DNA of 64,000 nt from JBQCHF01 sp051954955 (GCA_051954955.1 JBQCHF010000140.1:1-64000), one strand, 5' to 3'. Shown: positions 46,222-55,821, counted from the stretch's first letter. Notes: generated by a model from the letters alone, not told the origin. Numbers and translations: made by a program.

Positions 46222-46394
46222 CCTGCGCGCAGACGCAGGGCACCGGTGTGCGCAGCGCCCCGTGGTGTGCGCCAGGGCCCGGTAGTCTGACCCTCCGTCG
46301 TCGGTAAGCCCCCGGGCAGCACCGGGCGCCGGAGGACCCGACCCAGCACCAGCCGGCACCAGCCAGCACGAGGCAGCACGACCAGGAGGACCAC

Positions 46395-47495
46395 GTGAAC
46401 GACCGCCGACGCGGACTGGGACGCGGCCTCGGGGCCCTCATCCCGCAGGGGCCGGCCACCGAGCAGCGGCCCACCGCCAACCGACCGGTCGACGTGTTCT
46501 TCCCCGAGCGGGCCGAGCCTTCGGCGGCGAGCGCCCCGGTCGAACGGGCGGAGGAGGGGTCGGATCCGTCAGCCTCCGCACCCGACGCGCCGGTCGCAGT
46601 CGACGGGGCCGCCGAGGGTCAGGTGGCTCAGGCGGCTGCGGCGGAGGATGGTCTGGCCGCGGTCCCCGGGGCCCGGTTCGCCGAGCTGCCGCTGGATGCC
46701 ATCTCGCCGAACCCGCGCCAGCCGCGGCAGGTGTTCGACGAGGAGGCGATGGCCGAGCTGGTCCACTCCATCCGCGAGGTGGGCCTGCTCCAGCCGGTGG
46801 TCGTCCGCGCGGTCGGTGCGCCGGACGGCGAGGGCGAGCGCTACGAGCTCATCATGGGCGAGCGCCGCTGGCGCGCGTCCCGGGAGGCCGGGCTGGACCG
46901 GATCCCCGCGATCGTCCGCTCGACCGACGACGGGGATCTGCTGCGCGACGCGCTGCTGGAGAACCTGCACCGCAGCCAGCTGAACCCGCTGGAGGAGGCG
47001 GCCGCCTACGACCAGCTGCTCAAGGACTTCGGCTGCACCCACGAGGTGCTGGCCCAGCGGATCGGCCGGTCCCGCCCGCAGATCTCCAACACCCTGCGCC
47101 TGCTCAAGCTCTCCCCGGCGGTCCAGCGCCGGGTCGCCGCCGGGGTGATCAGCGCCGGGCACGCCCGCGCCCTGCTCGGTCTGGACGAGACGGAGGCGCA
47201 GGACCGGCTGGCCCAGCGGATCGTGGCCGAGGGGCTGTCGGTGCGGGCGGTGGAGGAGATGGTCGCCCTCGGCGACGTCCCCGGCGCCCCGGCCCCGCGC
47301 CCGCGCGGGCGTAAGCCGGTCGCCCCGGCGCTGCAGGACCTCGCGGCGCGCCTGGGGGACCGGTTCGAGACCCGGGTGAAGGTGGACCTGGGGCGCAACC
47401 GCGGCAAGATCACCATCGAGTTCGCCAGCATCCCGGACCTCGAGCGCATCGTCGGCCTGCTGGCACCCGACGACGAGGGCCGCGCAGCGTCCTGA
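46395..47495 (+). CDS. parB: ParB: chromosome partitioning CTPase
   Basis: A 366-residue parS-binding protein. The start NDRRRGLGRGLGALIP is the conserved ParA-stimulating motif. The CTP-binding ParB/Srx domain (about 98-190) has the boxes LLQPVVVR and GERRWRAS, and the LLENLHRSQLNPLEEAAAYDQLL segment. A helix-turn-helix domain follows (about 185-270), and the dimer domain is C-terminal. It is separated from parA by 173 bases, so it may have its own promoter. GTG 46395 has AGGAGGACC upstream. Confidence 0.95.
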   Translation: MNDRRRGLGRGLGALIPQGPATEQRPTANRPVDVFFPERAEPSAASAPVERAEEGSDPSASAPDAPVAVDGAAEGQVAQAAAAEDGLAAVPGARFAELPLDAISPNPRQPRQVFDEEAMAELVHSIREVGLLQPVVVRAVGAPDGEGERYELIMGERRWRASREAGLDRIPAIVRSTDDGDLLRDALLENLHRSQLNPLEEAAAYDQLLKDFGCTHEVLAQRIGRSRPQISNTLRLLKLSPAVQRRVAAGVISAGHARALLGLDETEAQDRLAQRIVAEGLSVRAVEEMVALGDVPGAPAPRPRGRKPVAPALQDLAARLGDRFETRVKVDLGRNRGKITIEFASIPDLERIVGLLAPDDEGRAAS

Positions 47496-47552
47496 CCCCC
47501 GATCCCGGCGCCCCGGCGCCCCGGCGAGGTTCAGGCGAGACTCAGGCGAGAC

Positions 47553-48527
47553 TCAGGCCCGGCGGCGCGCCCCCGCCGCGTCCACCAGGCTCCGGTAGAC
47601 CGCACCCAGCGAGCGACCGGCCGCCGAAACTGCTTGCGGGAACAACGACGTCTCGGTCATGCCGGGCGCCACGTTGACCTCCAGGAACCACGGCGTGCCG
47701 GCGGCATCCACGATCAGGTCGGTACGGCTCAGGTCGCGCAGCCCGAGCGCCTGGTGCGCCGTCAGCGCGGCGGCCGCGGCCGCCTGGGCCGCCGCCGGCG
47801 ACAGCCGGGCCGGCACGAAGAACTCCGTCGCCCCGGCGGTATAGCGGGCGGTGTAGTCGTACACCCCGCCGTCGGGCACGATCTCCACCGCGGGCAGCGG
47901 CTGCGGACCGTCCTCGGTCCCCTCCAGCACGCCGACGGCCACCTCGACACCCTCGACGAACCGCTCGACGAGTGCGGTGTCGCCGTAGGCGAAGGCGGCC
48001 ACCATCGCGGCCGGCAGCGCCCCCGCCTCGCGCACCACGGTCATGCCCAGGCTGGATCCGCCGCGGGCGGGCTTGACCACCAGCGGCAGCCCGAGCCGCT
48101 CGACGAGGGCCTCGAGCACCCGGGCGGCGCCGAGCTCGCGGAAGGTGGCATGCGCGAGCGCGGCCGAGGCCGGCACCGCCAGGCCGGCCGTGGCCACGAC
48201 CGCCTTGGCGGTGGGCTTGTCGAAGGCCAGTCGGCAGGCGCTGGGGGTGGACCCCACGTAGGGCAGCCCGACCAGCTCGAGCACCTCGCGCACCCCGCCG
48301 TCCTCGCCGGCGGCGCCGTGGAGCACCGGAAGCACGACGTCGGGCCGGCCGCCCGGGCCGGCCGGCCCCTCGAGCCGGGCCAGCAGGGTGGCGTCGGCGT
48401 CGGCCACCTCGACCTCCAGGCCCTCCTCCCGCAGCGCCTCGGCCACCCGGCGGCCTGAGCGCAGGGAGACGTCACGCTCGTGGGACAGGCCGCCGGCCAG
48501 GACGAGGACGTGCGGGAGGTCGCTCAC
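47553..48527 (-). CDS. ddl: D-alanine-D-alanine ligase family ATP-grasp protein
   Basis: A 324-residue ATP-grasp enzyme that would join two D-alanines for peptidoglycan. Conserved parts: VLAGGLSHERDVSLRSG, LPVLHGAAGEDGGVREVLELVGLPYVGS, KPARGGSSLGMTVV, LVERFVEGVEVAVGV, and RTDLIVDAAGTPWFLEVNVAPGMTETSLFPQA with the metal ligands. The housekeeping ddl is usually near the murG region, so this could be a second copy or a related dipeptide ligase. The start is GTG at 48527. Confidence 0.85.
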   Translation of the reverse strand: MSDLPHVLVLAGGLSHERDVSLRSGRRVAEALREEGLEVEVADADATLLARLEGPAGPGGRPDVVLPVLHGAAGEDGGVREVLELVGLPYVGSTPSACRLAFDKPTAKAVVATAGLAVPASAALAHATFRELGAARVLEALVERLGLPLVVKPARGGSSLGMTVVREAGALPAAMVAAFAYGDTALVERFVEGVEVAVGVLEGTEDGPQPLPAVEIVPDGGVYDYTARYTAGATEFFVPARLSPAAAQAAAAAALTAHQALGLRDLSRTDLIVDAAGTPWFLEVNVAPGMTETSLFPQAVSAAGRSLGAVYRSLVDAAGARRRA

Positions 48528-48625
48528 GGGTGCTCCAGGACTCGAGACGGGCAGGCAGGGAGAGGGCAGGGACAGGGTCGGGGCAGTGCCGGGACAGTGC
48601 CGGGGCAGTGCTCTGGGGACTCGGC

Positions 48626-49987
48626 TCAGGCGAGGTCGGGACCGGGCCCGTCGCCGTCCCGGAGGGGACGGACGCCACCGTCACCCGGCAGCGGGCCGAA
48701 GGTGTCCCGCAGCTCGATCTCCTCCTCGATGACGCCGGCCAGCCGCCGCACGCCCTCGCGGATCCGGTCCGGGTCCGGGAAGCAGTAGGACAGCCGCATC
48801 GACCGGGCGCCGTCGCCGTCGGCGTAGAAGGCCGGTCCGGGGACGTAGGCGACCCGGGCGGTGACCGCGCGGGGCAGCATGGCGCGGGCGTCGAAGCCCT
48901 CGGGCAGCGTGAGCCAGACGTAGAACCCGCCCGAGGGCACCGTCCAGGTGGTGCCGGCCGGCATGGCCGAGCCGAGGGCGTCGAGCATGGCGTCGCGGCG
49001 TTCGCGGTAGAGGTCCCGGAAGGTGGCGATCTGGCCCTTCCAGTCCTGGGTGGCCAGGTAGCCCGACACGGCGAGCTGGCTGAAGGCCGACGGGCACAGC
49101 TGGGTCGCCTCGCTGGCCAGCACCAGCTTCTCCCGCACGCCGTGCGGCGCCAGCGCCCAGCCGACCCGGAAGCCCGGCGCGAACGTCTTGCTGAACGAGC
49201 CGAGGTAGATCACGCCCTCGGCGTCGTCGGCGCGCAGCGCACGCAGCGGGGCGCCGTCGAAGCCCAGCAGGCCGTAGGGATCGTCCTCGAGGATGAGCAG
49301 GCCGTGCCGCTGCGCCACCGCGAGGACCTCCTCGCGGCGGTGCTCCGGCTGGGAGAGCCCGGCCGGGTTGTGGTAGCTCGGGATCGTGTAGAGGAAGGCG
49401 ACCTTGCGCCCTTCGGTGCGCAGCCGGACCAGGGTGTCCTCCAGCGCCACCGGGTCCAGGCCCTTGTCGTCCATGGCCACGTGCACGACGTCGGCCTGGT
49501 AGCTGCGGAAGGTCTGCAGCGCGCCGACGTAGGACGGGGCCTCGGCCAGCACGACGTCGCCGGGGTCGACGAAGATCCGGGTGACCAGGTCGAGCGCCTG
49601 CTGGCTGCCGGTGGTGACCACGACGTCGTCGGGGTGGCCCTCGATCCCCACCAGGCGCATGACCTCGGTGGTCTGCTCGCGCAGCACCTCGTCGCCCTGG
49701 CCGGAGCCGTACTGCAGGGCGGTGGTGCCCCGCTCGAGCACCAGGCGGTCCAGGGTGCCGGCCACGGCGTCCAGCGGCAGCGCGGACAGGTAGGGCATCC
49801 CACCAGCCAGCGACACCACCTCGGGCCGGCTGGCCACGGCGAACAGCGCCCGGATCTCCGACGCCGTCATGGTGGCGGTGCGGGCGGCGTAGTGGTCGAC
49901 GTAGCGGTCCAGCCGGGAGCCTGCAGCGCCCGGAGGGTGGGGGACCGTGCCGGGAGGCTGGGGGACGCTGTGCTGGTCGTCCGGCAT
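48626..49987 (-). CDS. Class I/II PLP-dependent aminotransferase
   Basis: A 453-residue PLP enzyme of the large subfamily related to 2-aminoadipate aminotransferase (LysN) and the MocR enzyme domain, without a DNA-binding domain. Conserved parts: SLAGGMPYLSALP, ALQYGSGQGDEVLREQ, TTGSQQALDLVTRIFVDPGD, PSYHNPAGLSQPEHRR, EDDPYGLLGFDG, and the PLP lysine in LGSFSKTFAPGFRVGW (about 280). The substrate is unknown. ATG 49987 has GGAG 6 bases upstream. It follows the ddl-like gene's direction and is divergent from the GNAT gene. Confidence 0.85.
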   Translation of the reverse strand: MPDDQHSVPQPPGTVPHPPGAAGSRLDRYVDHYAARTATMTASEIRALFAVASRPEVVSLAGGMPYLSALPLDAVAGTLDRLVLERGTTALQYGSGQGDEVLREQTTEVMRLVGIEGHPDDVVVTTGSQQALDLVTRIFVDPGDVVLAEAPSYVGALQTFRSYQADVVHVAMDDKGLDPVALEDTLVRLRTEGRKVAFLYTIPSYHNPAGLSQPEHRREEVLAVAQRHGLLILEDDPYGLLGFDGAPLRALRADDAEGVIYLGSFSKTFAPGFRVGWALAPHGVREKLVLASEATQLCPSAFSQLAVSGYLATQDWKGQIATFRDLYRERRDAMLDALGSAMPAGTTWTVPSGGFYVWLTLPEGFDARAMLPRAVTARVAYVPGPAFYADGDGARSMRLSYCFPDPDRIREGVRRLAGVIEEEIELRDTFGPLPGDGGVRPLRDGDGPGPDLA

Positions 49988-50199
49988 GCGTTGCTCCGAG
50001 GTGCGGGCGCCTTCCCGGTCCGGTGACCGGACATTAGAGTCGTGGTCGGACGGTTCGGCCGGAGCGGCAGGTGGCGCGGGTGCGTCGAGGGTGCTATCGG
50101 GGGTGACCCGAGTGTGTCACGAGTGTGGCACGCGTCGGGGTCCGGTCCGGCACCGACCGGCCGCGGGTCCGGCACGTGGCGACGGCGAGGAGGGTGCTG

Positions 50200-50895
50200 A
50201 TGTCCCGTCGCGTGGCCAGCCTGACCCTGGACAACCTCGACGACCTGCCCTCGCGCTGCCGGCGCTGCGTGGCCTGGGAGCTGGACCCGGTGGCGCGCGA
50301 GCGGGCCGAGGAGTCCGGCGACCCGGGTCTGGAGAAGGAGGCGTGGGTCTCCTCGGTCCTGCTGGACTGGGGCTCGTGCGGGAAGATCGTCTACGTCGAC
50401 GCCGTGCCCGCCGGCTACGTCCTCTACGCCCCGCCGGTCTACGTGCCGCGTGCGGTGGCCTTTCCCACCTCCCCGGTGTCCGCCGACGCGGTGCTGCTGA
50501 TGACCGCGTCGGTCCGGCCGGAGTTCGCCGGCGGCGGCCTGGGGCGGATGCTCGTGCAGTCCGTGGCCAAGGACCTCAGCCGGCGCGGCATCAAGGCGAT
50601 CGAGGCCTTCGGTGACGCGCGGCCCACCGACGGCGAGGAGCCGGACCCGGCGGCGGTGCTCGGTGACAGCCGGCTGGGTGGACGGCGCGGCAGCGACCAC
50701 GTCGCCCACCGGCGCTGCCTGGTGCCGGCCGACTACCTGCTCGCGGTGGGGTTCAAGACCGTCCGTCCGCACCCCCGCTACCCGCGGCTGCGGCTGGAGC
50801 TGAAGAACGCGCTGTCCTGGCGGGAGGACGTCGAGGTCGCGCTGGAGCGGCTGCTCGGCTCGATGAACCCCGACCCGGTGCTGCGGCCGGTGTGA
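50200..50895 (+). CDS. GNAT-family N-acetyltransferase near parB/cwlM
   Basis: A 231-residue acetyltransferase with ASVRPEFAGGGLGRMLVQSVAKDL (about 105-128, acetyl-CoA motif) and the tail YLLAVGFKTVRPHPRYPRLRLELKNALSW. The N-terminus has a C-R-R-C-V-A-W-E-L pattern. A conserved gene of this kind lies between cwlM and parB in mycobacteria (Rv3916c) and has no known substrate. ATG 50200 has GAGGAGG at 6 bases. It converges with cwlM. Confidence 0.85.
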   Translation: MSRRVASLTLDNLDDLPSRCRRCVAWELDPVARERAEESGDPGLEKEAWVSSVLLDWGSCGKIVYVDAVPAGYVLYAPPVYVPRAVAFPTSPVSADAVLLMTASVRPEFAGGGLGRMLVQSVAKDLSRRGIKAIEAFGDARPTDGEEPDPAAVLGDSRLGGRRGSDHVAHRRCLVPADYLLAVGFKTVRPHPRYPRLRLELKNALSWREDVEVALERLLGSMNPDPVLRPV

Positions 50896-50920
50896 GCCCG
50901 TCTGCGGTCGGACCGGCCGC

Positions 50921-52090
50921 TCAGCCCGCCAGCGCCTCGGCGGCCCCCGACGTCGGGGCGGTCACCGCGCCCTCCAGCGGGTGCACCTGGGCGTCGGCCG
51001 GTGCGAGCAGGCGGCCCACGGCCACCGCCAGCGCCTCGGCCACCGTGTCCCGGAACCCGGGGTCGGCCAGGCGGGCGGCGTCGCCGGGATGGGTGAGGTA
51101 GCCGATCTCCACGCGGACCGCCGGCATCCGGGTGCGGCGCAGGAGGTCCCACGTCTTGGCGTGGGTGCGGCCGTCGAGCAGGTCGGTGCGGCCGACGACC
51201 TCGGCCTGCACGAGCTCGGCCAGCCGCTCCCCGAGCGCGCTGGAGTGTCCGTGGCCATCGTGCCCGTAGAAGTAGGTGGCCACCCCGTTGGCCGCGGGGC
51301 TCGCGGACCCGTCGGTGTGCAGCGACACCAGCAGGTCGGCCTCGGCGGCGTTGGCGAAGGCGGCGCGCTCGGAGTCCGGCAGGGCCATCTCCGCGCCACG
51401 GGTGAGGAAGGCGAGCACGCCGGTCGCGGTGAGCCGGCCCACCAGTCGGGCGGCGAGGTCCTCCACGACGGCGGCCTCCTCCAGCCCGTTCGCCACCACC
51501 CCGCGGTCCCGCTCGCCGTGCCCCGGGTCCACCACGACGACCTTGCCGTGCAGCGCGGGGCCGCTGCCGGCCAGGGCCAGCTCCTCGCGCAGGGCGTGCG
51601 CCCGGCCCCCGCGCACGGTGCGGGCCAGCCGGTCCAGAGCCTTGAACGTGGCCGGCCCGCAGGTGCCGTCGGCGGTGAGGCCGACGCCGCGCTGGAACTC
51701 GCGCAGCGCGCTCGCGGTCTCCGGCCCGAACATCCCGTCGATCCGTCCGGTGTCGAAGCCCAGCTCGGACAGGCGCCGCTGCAGGGCAGCGACGTCGTCG
51801 CCGACGAGCTGGTGGGACACGGTGTGGCTGAGGATCCGGTCGCCCAGGCGCCAGCGGGCCTCGTCGAGGGTGCGGTAGGTGTCGGCGTCCACGACCCCGT
51901 CGACGGTGAGGCCGCGTTCCTGCTGGAAGGCCCGCACCGCGCGGTCCAGCGCCGCGTCGAACGTCTCCTCGGCCCCCGGGTCGGTAGCCCCGCCGCCGGT
52001 CGGCAGCAGGCCGATCTGCACCAGCTTGTCGCGGATCTCGGCCACCGCGGGGTCGCGGTCACCGAGCCGGTACCGAGGGGTGGACGTCAT
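50921..52090 (-). CDS. cwlM: CwlM: peptidoglycan-binding amidase-like regulator of MurA
   Basis: A 389-residue protein. Two peptidoglycan-binding (PG_binding_1) repeats cover about 8-75 and 92-155 (DDVAALQRRLSELGFDTGRIDGMFG). An N-acetylmuramoyl-L-alanine amidase-3 domain follows (about 180-370) with VVVDPGHGERDRG, LVSLHTDG, and VRVEIGYLTHP, so the zinc-site residues look intact. There is no signal peptide. Mycobacterial CwlM is a cytoplasmic protein phosphorylated by PknB that activates MurA; that role is inferred here from position and the presence of PknB. ATG 52090 is the start. Confidence 0.88.
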   Translation of the reverse strand: MTSTPRYRLGDRDPAVAEIRDKLVQIGLLPTGGGATDPGAEETFDAALDRAVRAFQQERGLTVDGVVDADTYRTLDEARWRLGDRILSHTVSHQLVGDDVAALQRRLSELGFDTGRIDGMFGPETASALREFQRGVGLTADGTCGPATFKALDRLARTVRGGRAHALREELALAGSGPALHGKVVVVDPGHGERDRGVVANGLEEAAVVEDLAARLVGRLTATGVLAFLTRGAEMALPDSERAAFANAAEADLLVSLHTDGSASPAANGVATYFYGHDGHGHSSALGERLAELVQAEVVGRTDLLDGRTHAKTWDLLRRTRMPAVRVEIGYLTHPGDAARLADPGFRDTVAEALAVAVGRLLAPADAQVHPLEGAVTAPTSGAAEALAG

Positions 52091-52254
52091 GCGGGCGGTC
52101 AGCCTTCTCTCGGGCGGGGTGGGGCCGTCTGCCGCGGTGCGCCGGGAGGGAGTTCCCCGAAGAGGCGGCATCGCCGGGTGCCAGGGGCGTCACTGACCGT
52201 GGCGGGCCGACCTCGGATGCTACGTCGCCGCCCGGCTCCTACGACAGCCCGTCC

Positions 52255-52294
52255 CAGTCCGGAGCAGTCCGAAGCAGTCCGGAGCAGTCCGGCA
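52255..52294. repeat. Four tandem copies of a 10-bp unit
   Basis: cagtccggag, cagtccgaag, cagtccggag, cagtccggca lie head to tail in the trxA-cwlM spacer. Confidence 0.85.
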
Positions 52295-52317
52295 CCGTCG
52301 AGCGTGCCCCACACGCA

Positions 52318-52356
52318 GCTCGCCCACCGGCGCCGGGGTCGACGCGGTGGGCGAGC
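52318..52356 (-). terminator. Terminator hairpin after trxA
   Basis: A perfect 12-bp stem (52318-52329 with 52345-52356) with a 15-base loop lies about 60 bases after the trxA stop on the minus strand. Confidence 0.65.
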
Positions 52357-52414
52357 GGTGGAGGTGCGGTGGGGCCTGTGGCAGATGGAGCTCTGTGTCA
52401 GGTAGAGCTCTGCG

Positions 52415-52741
52415 TCAGGCGAGGAAGGGCTCGAGGTCCTTGAGCAGCAGCGCCTTGGGCTTGGCGCCGACGATGGTCTTCACGACCTGGCCGCCCTGGT
52501 AGACGTTCATCGTCGGGATCGAGGTGACCCGGTAGGCCGCGGCGGTCTCCGGGTTCTCGTCGACGTTGAGCTTGACCACCTGGATCTTGTCGCCGTGGGC
52601 CTCGGCGATCTCCTCGAGGATCGGGGCGACCTGGCGGCACGGTCCGCACCACACCGCCCAGAAGTCGACCAGGACGGGCTTGTCGCTCTGCAGGACCTCG
52701 GCGGTGAAGGTCGCGTCGGTCACGGTCTTGGTGGCACCCAC
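52415..52741 (-). CDS. trxA: Thioredoxin
   Basis: A 108-residue thioredoxin with the active site WCGPC (about 32-36), the cis-proline loop VTSIPTMNVYQGGQ and the core VLVDFWAVWCGPCRQ. It reduces cytoplasmic disulfides with electrons from TrxB, encoded 70 bases upstream on the same strand. The ATG is at 52741. Confidence 0.96.
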   Translation of the reverse strand: MGATKTVTDATFTAEVLQSDKPVLVDFWAVWCGPCRQVAPILEEIAEAHGDKIQVVKLNVDENPETAAAYRVTSIPTMNVYQGGQVVKTIVGAKPKALLLKDLEPFLA

Positions 52742-52811
52742 GGCAGGTGGCTCCTCTGTGGTCGGGTTGGGCGGCTGGGACTGAGCGGCGCAGCTGCTGG
52801 GGCTGGCCGTC

Positions 52812-53801
52812 TCAGACGGTGGTGGTGACGCTGGCCTGCACCGGGTCGCCGGTGAGCTCGGCGTCCTCGAGGCCGGCCAGGTAGCGCTCGGCGTCCAGGG
52901 CGGCCGAGCAGCCGGTGCCGGCGGCGGTGATGGCCTGCCGGTAGGTGTGGTCGACGACGTCGCCGGCGGCGAACACCCCGGGCAGGTTGGTGCGGGTGGT
53001 GCCGGCCTCGACGAGGATGTAGCCGTCCTCGTCGCGGTGGACCTGGCCCTCGAACAGCTCGCTGCGCGGGTCGTGCCCGATGGCCACGAACAGGCCGGTG
53101 ACCTGGAGGTCGCGCTCGGCCCCGGTGACGGTGTCGCGCAGGCGGACGCCGGTGACCTTGTCCTGGCCGGCGATGCCGACCACCTCGCTGTTCCACTCCC
53201 AGACGATCTTGTCGTTGGCGAACGCGCGCTCCTGCATGATCTTGCTGGCGCGCAGCGAGTCGCGGCGGTGCACCAGGTGGACCTTGCTGGCGAAGCGGGT
53301 GAGGAAGGTGGCCTCCTCCAGGGCGGAGTCGCCGCCGCCGACCACGACGATCTCCTGCTCGCGGAAGAAGAAGCCGTCGCAGGTGGCGCACCAGGAGACG
53401 CCGTGCCCGGACAGTCGCTTCTCGTCGGGCAGGCCGAGCTCGCGGTACTTGGAGCCGGTGGCGATGATGACGGCCTTGGCCCGGTGCTCGGTGCCGGCGC
53501 TGTCGGTGACGACCTTGACCTCGCCGGTCAGGTCCGCGGTCACGACGTCGTCGGTGACCAGCTCGGCGCCGAACCGCTCGGCCTGCTTGCGCAGGTTGTC
53601 CATCAGGTCCGGGCCCATGATGCCGTCGGGGAAGCCGGGGAAGTTCTCCACCTCGGTGGTGTTCATGAGCGCTCCACCGGCGGTGACCGAGCCCTCGAAG
53701 ACCAGCGGGGCCAGGTTGGCGCGGGCGGCGTAGACGGCGGCGGTGTAGCCCGAGGGTCCGGACCCGATGATGATGACGTTGCGCACGTCGCTGTCGCTCA
53801 C
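52812..53801 (-). CDS. trxB: Thioredoxin-disulfide reductase
   Basis: A 329-residue FAD/NADPH flavoenzyme. It has the FAD-binding GSGPSGYTAAVYAARA near 12-27, the redox pair in WCATCDG (about 147-150), the NADPH motif VVGGGDSALEEA, and the C-terminal FAD motif VFAAGDVVDHTYRQAITAAGTGC. GTG 53801 is the start. It forms an operon with trxA and lies downstream of the sigM locus. Confidence 0.95.
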   Translation of the reverse strand: MSDSDVRNVIIIGSGPSGYTAAVYAARANLAPLVFEGSVTAGGALMNTTEVENFPGFPDGIMGPDLMDNLRKQAERFGAELVTDDVVTADLTGEVKVVTDSAGTEHRAKAVIIATGSKYRELGLPDEKRLSGHGVSWCATCDGFFFREQEIVVVGGGDSALEEATFLTRFASKVHLVHRRDSLRASKIMQERAFANDKIVWEWNSEVVGIAGQDKVTGVRLRDTVTGAERDLQVTGLFVAIGHDPRSELFEGQVHRDEDGYILVEAGTTRTNLPGVFAAGDVVDHTYRQAITAAGTGCSAALDAERYLAGLEDAELTGDPVQASVTTTV

Positions 53802-53972
53802 GGTGCAGTCCTTCGGTTCGTCTCGGCACGGCTGGCGCGGCGGGTGTCCGGGGCGTCGGCCCCGTGGTCGCGCCAACCGATCGTAGGACCGGACTGTTCC
53901 CCGACCGGCGGCGCCGAGCCGGCGGTGCGGCTGGTACGGCCGGTGCGCCCGGTGCGGGCGCAGGGGACGGGA

Positions 53973-55016
53973 TCAGGCGGGCAGCCGGACGAACCCCAGG
54001 AACTCGCCCACCGGGCAGGCGGGCACCACCGCGTAGGCGTCGACGTGGCCGGGGTCGCCGGGCGTGCCGAACACCAGGACGGCCGCCGGGTCGCCCTGCC
54101 AGCGCACGGCGAGCACCTCGCGCAGCGGCTGACCCGGGTCGAGGCGCTGGACGCAGCTGCGCAGGGCCTCGGGAGTGAGCAGGCCGGCGAGCGGCCCGGC
54201 CCCGGCACCCGCCGCGGCGGAGGCGGGCCCCCCGGCCGTCGACGTCGCCAGCGGGACCGGCGCGGTCGGGGGCGTGCGCAGAGTGGAGCGCACGCCGGCG
54301 GCCAGGGTGGTGGCGTCGAGGTCGAGGGCGGTGCGAACCAGCACCGGGGCGGCGACGTCGGCGGCCGAGCCCGCGGCGCTCCCGGCGGAGGGCAGGGCGG
54401 GCCCGGAGACCCCGCCGGCGCTGGCCGTGCTCCCGGCGCTGCCACCGGAGCCGCTCACCGCTCCCCAGAGGACCCCGCCGACCAGGCCGACGGCGGCCAC
54501 CGCCGCCGCGGCCGAGAGCAGGACCGTGGACCGGGGCCGGTGCGGGCGCCGCAGGGGCACGACGGCGCCCGACAACGGGCTGCGGCCGGCCGCGCCCTGC
54601 TCGGAAGCCGCGGGGTGAGCAGCCGGGGAGACGTCTGCGGTGGTGACTGCTGCAGCGCCTGCTGTGCTGTCCGCGCTGGTGGACGTCGCGGCCTCCCGCA
54701 GCGCGTGGTCGAGCCGTTCGGCCACGTCGTCGGGCATCCGGGTGTCGGACCGGAGGGTGCCGGGCTGAAGCGTGTCGGCGTCGAGGCGGCGCAGGAGGCC
54801 CGGGACCTCGGCCAGGTCGGCCAGCCGGGCGCGGCAGGGGCCGCACCCGGCCACGTGCTGCTCCACCTCGGCCAGCTCGTCGCGGCCGAGCAGGCCCTCG
54901 CCCGGGTCCGGCGCCCCGTCATTGGCCGTGGCCCCCCCTTCGAGGGAGAGCGCGAGCACCTCGTCGCTGGGGTGGTCACCCGTGGCGGCGGCACGCACGG
55001 GTGGGACGGCGGTCAC
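53973..55016 (-). CDS. Anti-sigma factor with zinc-finger motif (RsmA-like), partner of SigM
   Basis: A 347-residue membrane anti-sigma factor. The N-terminal anti-sigma domain (about 15-60) has a His-x3-Cys-x2-Cys motif (EQHVAGCGPC), which in related ZAS proteins binds zinc. A membrane helix is at about 165-185. The extracytoplasmic part is Ala/Gly/Ser-rich and ends in a folded segment with SCVQRLDPGQPLREVLAV. The GTG start overlaps the sigM stop by 4 bases, so it should bind and hold SigM. Confidence 0.85.
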   Translation of the reverse strand: MTAVPPVRAAATGDHPSDEVLALSLEGGATANDGAPDPGEGLLGRDELAEVEQHVAGCGPCRARLADLAEVPGLLRRLDADTLQPGTLRSDTRMPDDVAERLDHALREAATSTSADSTAGAAAVTTADVSPAAHPAASEQGAAGRSPLSGAVVPLRRPHRPRSTVLLSAAAAVAAVGLVGGVLWGAVSGSGGSAGSTASAGGVSGPALPSAGSAAGSAADVAAPVLVRTALDLDATTLAAGVRSTLRTPPTAPVPLATSTAGGPASAAAGAGAGPLAGLLTPEALRSCVQRLDPGQPLREVLAVRWQGDPAAVLVFGTPGDPGHVDAYAVVPACPVGEFLGFVRLPA

Positions 55017-55714
55017 GGGAGGTCCTTCCGAACGGCGGCGGGCAGCGTCGGCGCGGTCTGCGGTGGGACGTCGTGAGGCCTGGGCGGGTTCCCGCTGGCC
55101 CGTCCGGATCCGTCGGGGGGCGCGGGGCTCTCCCGCAGCCCGGCGAGCAGCGGCAGCAGCCGGGCGCGGCCGCGGGCGCAGCGCGACTTGACCGTGCCGG
55201 CGGCCACCCCGAGGGCGTCGGCGGCGTCCTGCACCGACCAGCCCTCGAGGTCGACCAGCACGATGGCCGCGCGCTGCTCGGCGGGGAGCAGCCGCAGGGC
55301 GTCGGCGACGACGAGGGCGGTCTCGCGGGGCCCGATCTCGTCCGCGGCGGCGGGAGCGAGCGCGTCGGACTCGGGCAGCGGCACCGTGGGCCGCACCCGC
55401 CCGCGCCGCACCCGGTCCAGGCAGGCGTTGACGACGATGCGGTGCAGCCAGGTGGTGACGGCGGACTCCCCGCGGAACCGCCCGGCGGCCGAGGCGCGCA
55501 GGGCCGACACGAGCGCCTCCTGCAGCGCGTCGGCGGCCTCCTCCCGGTCCCCGAGCGTGCGCAGGGCCACCGCCCAGAGCCGGTCGCGGTGGCGGCGGAC
55601 CACCTCGCCGAACGCGGCCGGGTCCCCCGCGGCGTGGGCCGCCATCAGCTCGAGGTCCGAGCGCGGGTCCGCGCCGTCCGGGGCGGCGGCCGGGGTGGTG
55701 CCGGCGACTGGCAC
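55013..55714 (-). CDS. sigM: SigM: ECF RNA polymerase sigma factor
   Basis: A 233-residue group 4 sigma factor. Region 2 (about 24-95): FGEVVRRHRDRLWAVALRTLGDREEAADALQEALVSA...WLHRIVVNACLDRVRR. Region 4 (about 130-185): LRLLPAEQRAAIVLVDLEGWSVQDAADALGVAAGTVKSRCARGRARL. The C-terminal 45 residues are Pro/Arg-rich. GTG 55714 has GAAGGGAAG upstream. The gene order sigM-anti-sigma-trxB-trxA matches mycobacteria; SigM there responds to surface stress. Confidence 0.92.
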   Translation of the reverse strand: MPVAGTTPAAAPDGADPRSDLELMAAHAAGDPAAFGEVVRRHRDRLWAVALRTLGDREEAADALQEALVSALRASAAGRFRGESAVTTWLHRIVVNACLDRVRRGRVRPTVPLPESDALAPAAADEIGPRETALVVADALRLLPAEQRAAIVLVDLEGWSVQDAADALGVAAGTVKSRCARGRARLLPLLAGLRESPAPPDGSGRASGNPPRPHDVPPQTAPTLPAAVRKDLP

Positions 55715-55821
55715 GCGGCGCTTCCCTTCGACAGCGGAGTGGGGAGGGGTGGGACGGGCTGATGGGTGGGACGAGCTCGGGGGTGGGCGTCGGCTGGCCG
55801 CGGGAGGACCGCCGGCCGACG

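Larger units (their letters stand above)
52091..52414. other. Spacer between cwlM and trxA with tandem repeats and a hairpin
   Basis: No gene is supported. It should hold the cwlM promoter. The decamer cagtccggag occurs as four near-exact tandem copies at 52255-52294, a terminator hairpin lies at 52318-52356, and two near-identical 16-base copies containing agagctctgygtcagg lie next to the trxA stop (about 52388-52420). Confidence 0.6.
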